Shown: positions 61,279 to 64,000 of the stretch, one piece after another
Position numbering within the stretch: the stretch's first letter is position 1
How the letters are laid out: the number at the start of each line of letters is the position of its first letter
Translations under genes and position numbers: made by a program
Notes under the pieces: model-generated
What the model was told of the DNA's origin: nothing
What the model saw: the letters and a program-made list of their open reading frames with translations, nothing else
Databases searched by the model: none
Assembly (NCBI RefSeq): GCF_001270495.1
Contig: NZ_LGUR01000129.1
Coordinates: 49,252 to 113,251 of the forward strand
DNA length: 64,000 nt
DNA from: Streptomyces viridochromogenes
Lineage (GTDB): Bacteria; Actinomycetota; Actinomycetes; Streptomycetales; Streptomycetaceae
Direction of reading: 5' to 3'

Positions 61279-61842
61279 TCAGGGCCGCTCGATGACGAAC
61301 TCCCACTCGGACTCCTCCGACCCCGCACCGAGCGGCACGGTCACCCCACTCGGAACGAACCCCACCTTCCGATAGAACCGCTGCGCCCGCCCGTTCTCCT
61401 CGTGCACGATCAGCCGCACCCGCTCCGCACCACGCGCCCACGCCCACTGAAGGGCGGCGTCGAACAGCACCTCGGTCAGCCCGATCCCGCGCTCCTCGGG
61501 CCGCACGAACACGGCGACGACATGCCCCTGCTTCCGCTCCACCGGAAACCCGGCCCAGTCGCTCGTCCCCGGCTCCTCGACCAGCACGGTCAACGTCCCG
61601 ACCCATCGCCCGTCCGGCCCTTCGGCGATGATCGTCTGCGCCTCCTCGGCGCCCTCACAGGCCCCGGCGGCCCGCTCCTGCCAGAAGGAGTCGGGCTGGG
61701 CCACGGCCTCCTCATAGGTCGTCAGAAAGGCGATCGGCGCGACCGGATCCCGCAGCGCGGCCAGCCGCAGCTCCTTCGCGGCGGCCCACTCGTCGGCACG
61801 TATCGACCGGATGACGTAGGCCCCGGGGCTCGTGGTGCTCAT
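61279..61842 (-). CDS. GNAT-family N-acetyltransferase
   Basis: 187-aa GNAT enzyme with acetyl-CoA loop VRPEERGIGLTEVLFDAA (motif A) and the closing VHEENGRAQRFYRKVGF motif. Start ATG 61842 gives MSTTSPGAYVIRSI, a usual GNAT beginning. It stands alone on the minus strand between the type IV-like cluster and the sensor-kinase gene. Substrate (amine, peptide or antibiotic) unknown. Confidence 0.88.
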   Translation of the reverse strand: MSTTSPGAYVIRSIRADEWAAAKELRLAALRDPVAPIAFLTTYEEAVAQPDSFWQERAAGACEGAEEAQTIIAEGPDGRWVGTLTVLVEEPGTSDWAGFPVERKQGHVVAVFVRPEERGIGLTEVLFDAALQWAWARGAERVRLIVHEENGRAQRFYRKVGFVPSGVTVPLGAGSEESEWEFVIERP

Positions 61843-61927
61843 GGCCGCCACCGTAGTACCTGGGTACGACATCCCTCACCCGGAATACGGCCTGCGGCTC
61901 TGTGCTGCCTACCGGAAACCCCGCACG

Positions 61928-63187
61928 ATGGACGACGTGACGGAAGAGCGAGGGACGGAACCCCTCACCCAGCACATCCACCGCATCACCCGACGCGTGC
62001 GGACCTTCGACCGACGCCACCCACTCGTGTGGGACCTGCACCTCACCGGCTTCTGGGTGACAGCGGCCCTCATCGACTACTACGGCGGCGGCTGGCTCAA
62101 CGTGGCCCGCGACCACGACCACCCCGGTTGGCTCGTCCTCACCCTGAGCCTCGGCCTCTCCGTCCCCCTCCTCCTGCGACGCGCCCACCCCCGGGCCGTA
62201 CTCCTCCTCATAGCCCCCTTCGCCCTGGTCAACGCCTGGACAGGCATCGCCCTCCAAGCGTTCCTGCTGCATCTCCTCGTCATCTTCCACATCGCCCTGC
62301 GCCGCCCACCGCGCCATCTGTGGTGGGCGGCAGCCCTGATGACCGCACCCATGGCCGTGATGGCCGCCCGCCACCCGCAGGGCAGCCCGGACAAGGACAT
62401 CGTCCCCGTGCTGATGTCCATCGCCGTGGCGACAGCGATCGGCATCACCGTCCGCACCCGCCGCGACCACACCGAGGCCCTCGAGGACCGCGCCCGCCGC
62501 CTGGAGGTCGAACGCGACCAGCAGGCCCAGCTCGCCGCCGCGGCCGAACGCGCCCGCATCGCACGCGAGATGCACGACATCATCGGCCACAACCTCTCCG
62601 TCATCACCGGCCTGGCCGACGGCGGCCAGTACGCGGCCGCCAAGTCCCCGGAACGCGCCGCCCAGGCCCTGCACGCCATCGCCTCCACCAGCCGCCAGGC
62701 CCTGTCCGAACTACGCCGCCTGCTCGACGTCCTCCGCGACGAGGACAACCCCCGAACCCCCCAGCCGGAACTGACCCCCCAGCCCACCCTCACCGACCTC
62801 GCCCAACTCCTCGACGGCGTACGCGCCGCCGGCCTCCCCGTCCACACCACCACCCACGGCAGCCCCACCCTCCCCCCGGGCCGCCAACTCACCGTGTACC
62901 GCGTCATCCAGGAGGCCCTCACCAACACCCTCAAACACACCGGCCCGGGTACAACAGCCGCAATAGAGCTGTCGTACGAGGAGAAGGGCGCCGTGACCGT
63001 AACGGTGACCGACACCGGCAGCGGAGGCCCCGACCACCCCCTTCCGCAGCCCTCCGGCGGCCGCGGCCTGCCCGGAATGCGCGAACGAACCGCCCTGTAC
63101 GGCGGCACACTTGAGGCCGGCCCACGCCCGCACCCCGAACAGGGCTGGCGCGTCCACCTGCATCTCCCGGAGGAAACCCCGCAGTGA
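61928..63187 (+). CDS. NarL-type sensor histidine kinase
   Basis: 419-aa kinase of the DesK/NarX-like class: about five N-terminal membrane helices (about 40-180), then a coiled helix and HisKA_3 with phospho-accepting His216 (REMHDIIGHNLSVI), then HATPase with N box QEALTNTLKHT and G2 GGRGLPGMRERT. Its ligand sits in or near the membrane part; identity unknown. The start ATG 61928 is divergent from the GNAT gene. It overlaps the response-regulator gene by 4 nt (GTGA). Confidence 0.92.
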   Translation: MDDVTEERGTEPLTQHIHRITRRVRTFDRRHPLVWDLHLTGFWVTAALIDYYGGGWLNVARDHDHPGWLVLTLSLGLSVPLLLRRAHPRAVLLLIAPFALVNAWTGIALQAFLLHLLVIFHIALRRPPRHLWWAAALMTAPMAVMAARHPQGSPDKDIVPVLMSIAVATAIGITVRTRRDHTEALEDRARRLEVERDQQAQLAAAAERARIAREMHDIIGHNLSVITGLADGGQYAAAKSPERAAQALHAIASTSRQALSELRRLLDVLRDEDNPRTPQPELTPQPTLTDLAQLLDGVRAAGLPVHTTTHGSPTLPPGRQLTVYRVIQEALTNTLKHTGPGTTAAIELSYEEKGAVTVTVTDTGSGGPDHPLPQPSGGRGLPGMRERTALYGGTLEAGPRPHPEQGWRVHLHLPEETPQ

Positions 63188-63861
63188 CCACCGTCCTCAT
63201 CGCCGACGACCAGCCCCTCCAGCGCTTCGGCTTCCGAATGCTCCTGGAAAGCCAGGACGACATGACAGTACTGGGCGAAGCGGCCAACGGCAGCGAGGCC
63301 ATCCGCCTGACTGCGGAACTCCACCCCGACGTGGTCCTGATGGACGTCCGCATGCCCGGCCTCGACGGCATCGAGGCCACCCGCCGCATCACCGCCTCCG
63401 GCGACCGCACCCGGGTCCTGATCCTCACGACCTTCGACCTCGACGAGTACGCCTACGCCGGTCTCCGCGCCGGCGCTTCCGGCTTCCTCGTCAAGGATGC
63501 CCAGCCGGAAGAGCTCCTTTCGGGCATCCGCGCGGTGTCCACCGGCGACGCGGTGGTCGCCCCGAGCCTGACCCGCCGCCTCCTCGACGCGTACGTCCAC
63601 CATCTCCCGAGGCAGAACCCCACCGGGAACCCTGAACCCACGTCCCCTGACCCCCGCCTCGCGCCCCTCACCGACCGCGAACGCGAGATCCTCACGGTGA
63701 TCGGCCAGGGCTGGACCAACACGGAGATAGCGACCCGCCTACACTTGGCCGAGTCGACGGTGAAGACCCACGTGGGCCGCATCCTCGCGAAGACGGGTTC
63801 ACGGGATCGAATTCAGGCGGTGATTCTGGCGTACGACACCGGACTGGTGATGCCGTCCTGA
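63184..63861 (+). CDS. NarL/LuxR-type response regulator
   Basis: 225-aa regulator: receiver domain (about 3-120) with Asp54 (VVLMDVRMPGLDG), conserved Thr/Lys in LTTF and LVKDAQPEELL, and a LuxR HTH (about 155-215) with LTDREREILTVIGQGWTNTEIATRL and STVKTHVGRILAKTGSRDR. Start GTG 63184 overlaps the kinase stop. The pair is alone in front of the rRNA operon terminator; targets not visible. Confidence 0.93.
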   Translation: MTTVLIADDQPLQRFGFRMLLESQDDMTVLGEAANGSEAIRLTAELHPDVVLMDVRMPGLDGIEATRRITASGDRTRVLILTTFDLDEYAYAGLRAGASGFLVKDAQPEELLSGIRAVSTGDAVVAPSLTRRLLDAYVHHLPRQNPTGNPEPTSPDPRLAPLTDREREILTVIGQGWTNTEIATRLHLAESTVKTHVGRILAKTGSRDRIQAVILAYDTGLVMPS

Positions 63862-63866
63862 AACGC

Positions 63867-63900
63867 GAAAAGGCCCACACCATAAGGTGTGGGCCTTTTC
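63867..63900. terminator. Bidirectional intrinsic terminator
   Basis: Perfect 15-bp inverted repeat (63867-63881, 63886-63900) with a 4-nt loop and T-runs on both sides. It ends the response-regulator transcript on plus and the rRNA operon on minus. Confidence 0.93.
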
Positions 63901-63908
63901 TAAAATTT

Positions 63909-64000
63909 GTTCGGCGGCGTCCTACTCTCCCACAGGGTCCCCCCTGCAGTACCATCGGCGCTGTAAGGCTTAGCTTCCGGGTTCGGAATGTAACCGGGCG
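63909..64000 (-). rRNA. rrf: 5S ribosomal RNA (5' part beyond window)
   Basis: Minus strand reads the actinobacterial 5S sequence from CGCCCGGTTACATTCCGAAC through GGAAGCTAAGCC, CAGCGCCGATGGTACTGC and GGGAGAGTAGG to the 3' end CGCCGCCGAAC at 63909. About 25-30 nt of the 5' end lie outside. Its presence implies 23S and 16S genes further right. Confidence 0.97.

Overview
The window looks like chromosomal DNA of a Streptomyces or a close relative. It is very GC-rich with strong G/C bias at third codon positions, many GTG starts, several probable leaderless genes, Tat signals, mycothiol biosynthesis, the nickel regulator Nur and GlnR, and the typical streptomycete GC-rich hairpin repeats between genes. 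The order nur, rhodanese, glnR, mshD, ppk, pst, csoR matches what I remember of the S. coelicolor core (roughly SCO4180 down to the SCO4120s). I could not check this against a database. The right edge is the 3' end of an rRNA operon (5S rRNA, minus strand).

Layout. 0-11 kb: core metabolism and metal/sulfur handling, mostly minus strand. It holds ygfZ (partial), nur, a nitrobindin-like heme protein, three tandem paralogous membrane-anchored proteins, a DsrE protein, DUF3099, DUF1416 and a rhodanese with a Cys-containing leader peptide, a DUF2993 protein, a MoaD-like protein and an alpha/beta hydrolase. 10.7-16.5 kb: glnR, a LacI regulator, a PDZ-less HtrA-type protease and an OmpR/EnvZ-type two-component system. 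16.5-24.7 kb is accessory: a DUF397 gene with an in-frame stop, a secreted protein with aerolysin-like features, a pectate lyase-pectinesterase fusion, a Tat-exported carbonic anhydrase, a PIN/RHH toxin-antitoxin pair, a 5'-truncated ABC exporter ATPase, two homologous tiny cationic peptides and a second DUF2993 protein. 24.7-42 kb: secreted 5'-nucleotidase, mshD, a YtrA-type GntR/ABC operon with a perfect 17-bp inverted-repeat operator, then a phosphate island (ppk, CHAD, Nudix, PHO boxes, pstSCAB, then pit and its DUF47 partner on the other strand) and csoR with its operator. 42-54 kb: secreted and membrane proteins, repeat cassettes, and a patch of broken genes (PIG-L fragment; an alpha/beta hydrolase and a MarR gene both cut at one junction), plus a trypsin-like protease, an SDR/TetR pair and an S53 peptidase. 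54-61 kb: a six-gene operon resembling the core of a type IV secretion/conjugation machine. 61-64 kb: a GNAT protein, a NarL-type two-component system, a bidirectional terminator and 5S rRNA.

How the genes work together. Phosphate genes dominate the middle: PstSCAB imports scarce phosphate under PhoP control, Pit/DUF47 is the low-affinity route, Ppk stores polyphosphate, CHAD proteins bind polyphosphate, and the secreted 5'-nucleotidase can scavenge phosphate. GlnR adds nitrogen control and Nur nickel control. The pectinase fusion and the proteases fit a soil saprophyte or plant-associated lifestyle.

The least explained systems are the type IV-like cluster (54-61 kb), whose coupling-protein homolog has no visible Walker A; the paired MSFHKIAPV peptides (22.8-23.2 kb); the three-paralog operon (2.0-4.6 kb); and the aerolysin-like secreted protein (17.2 kb).
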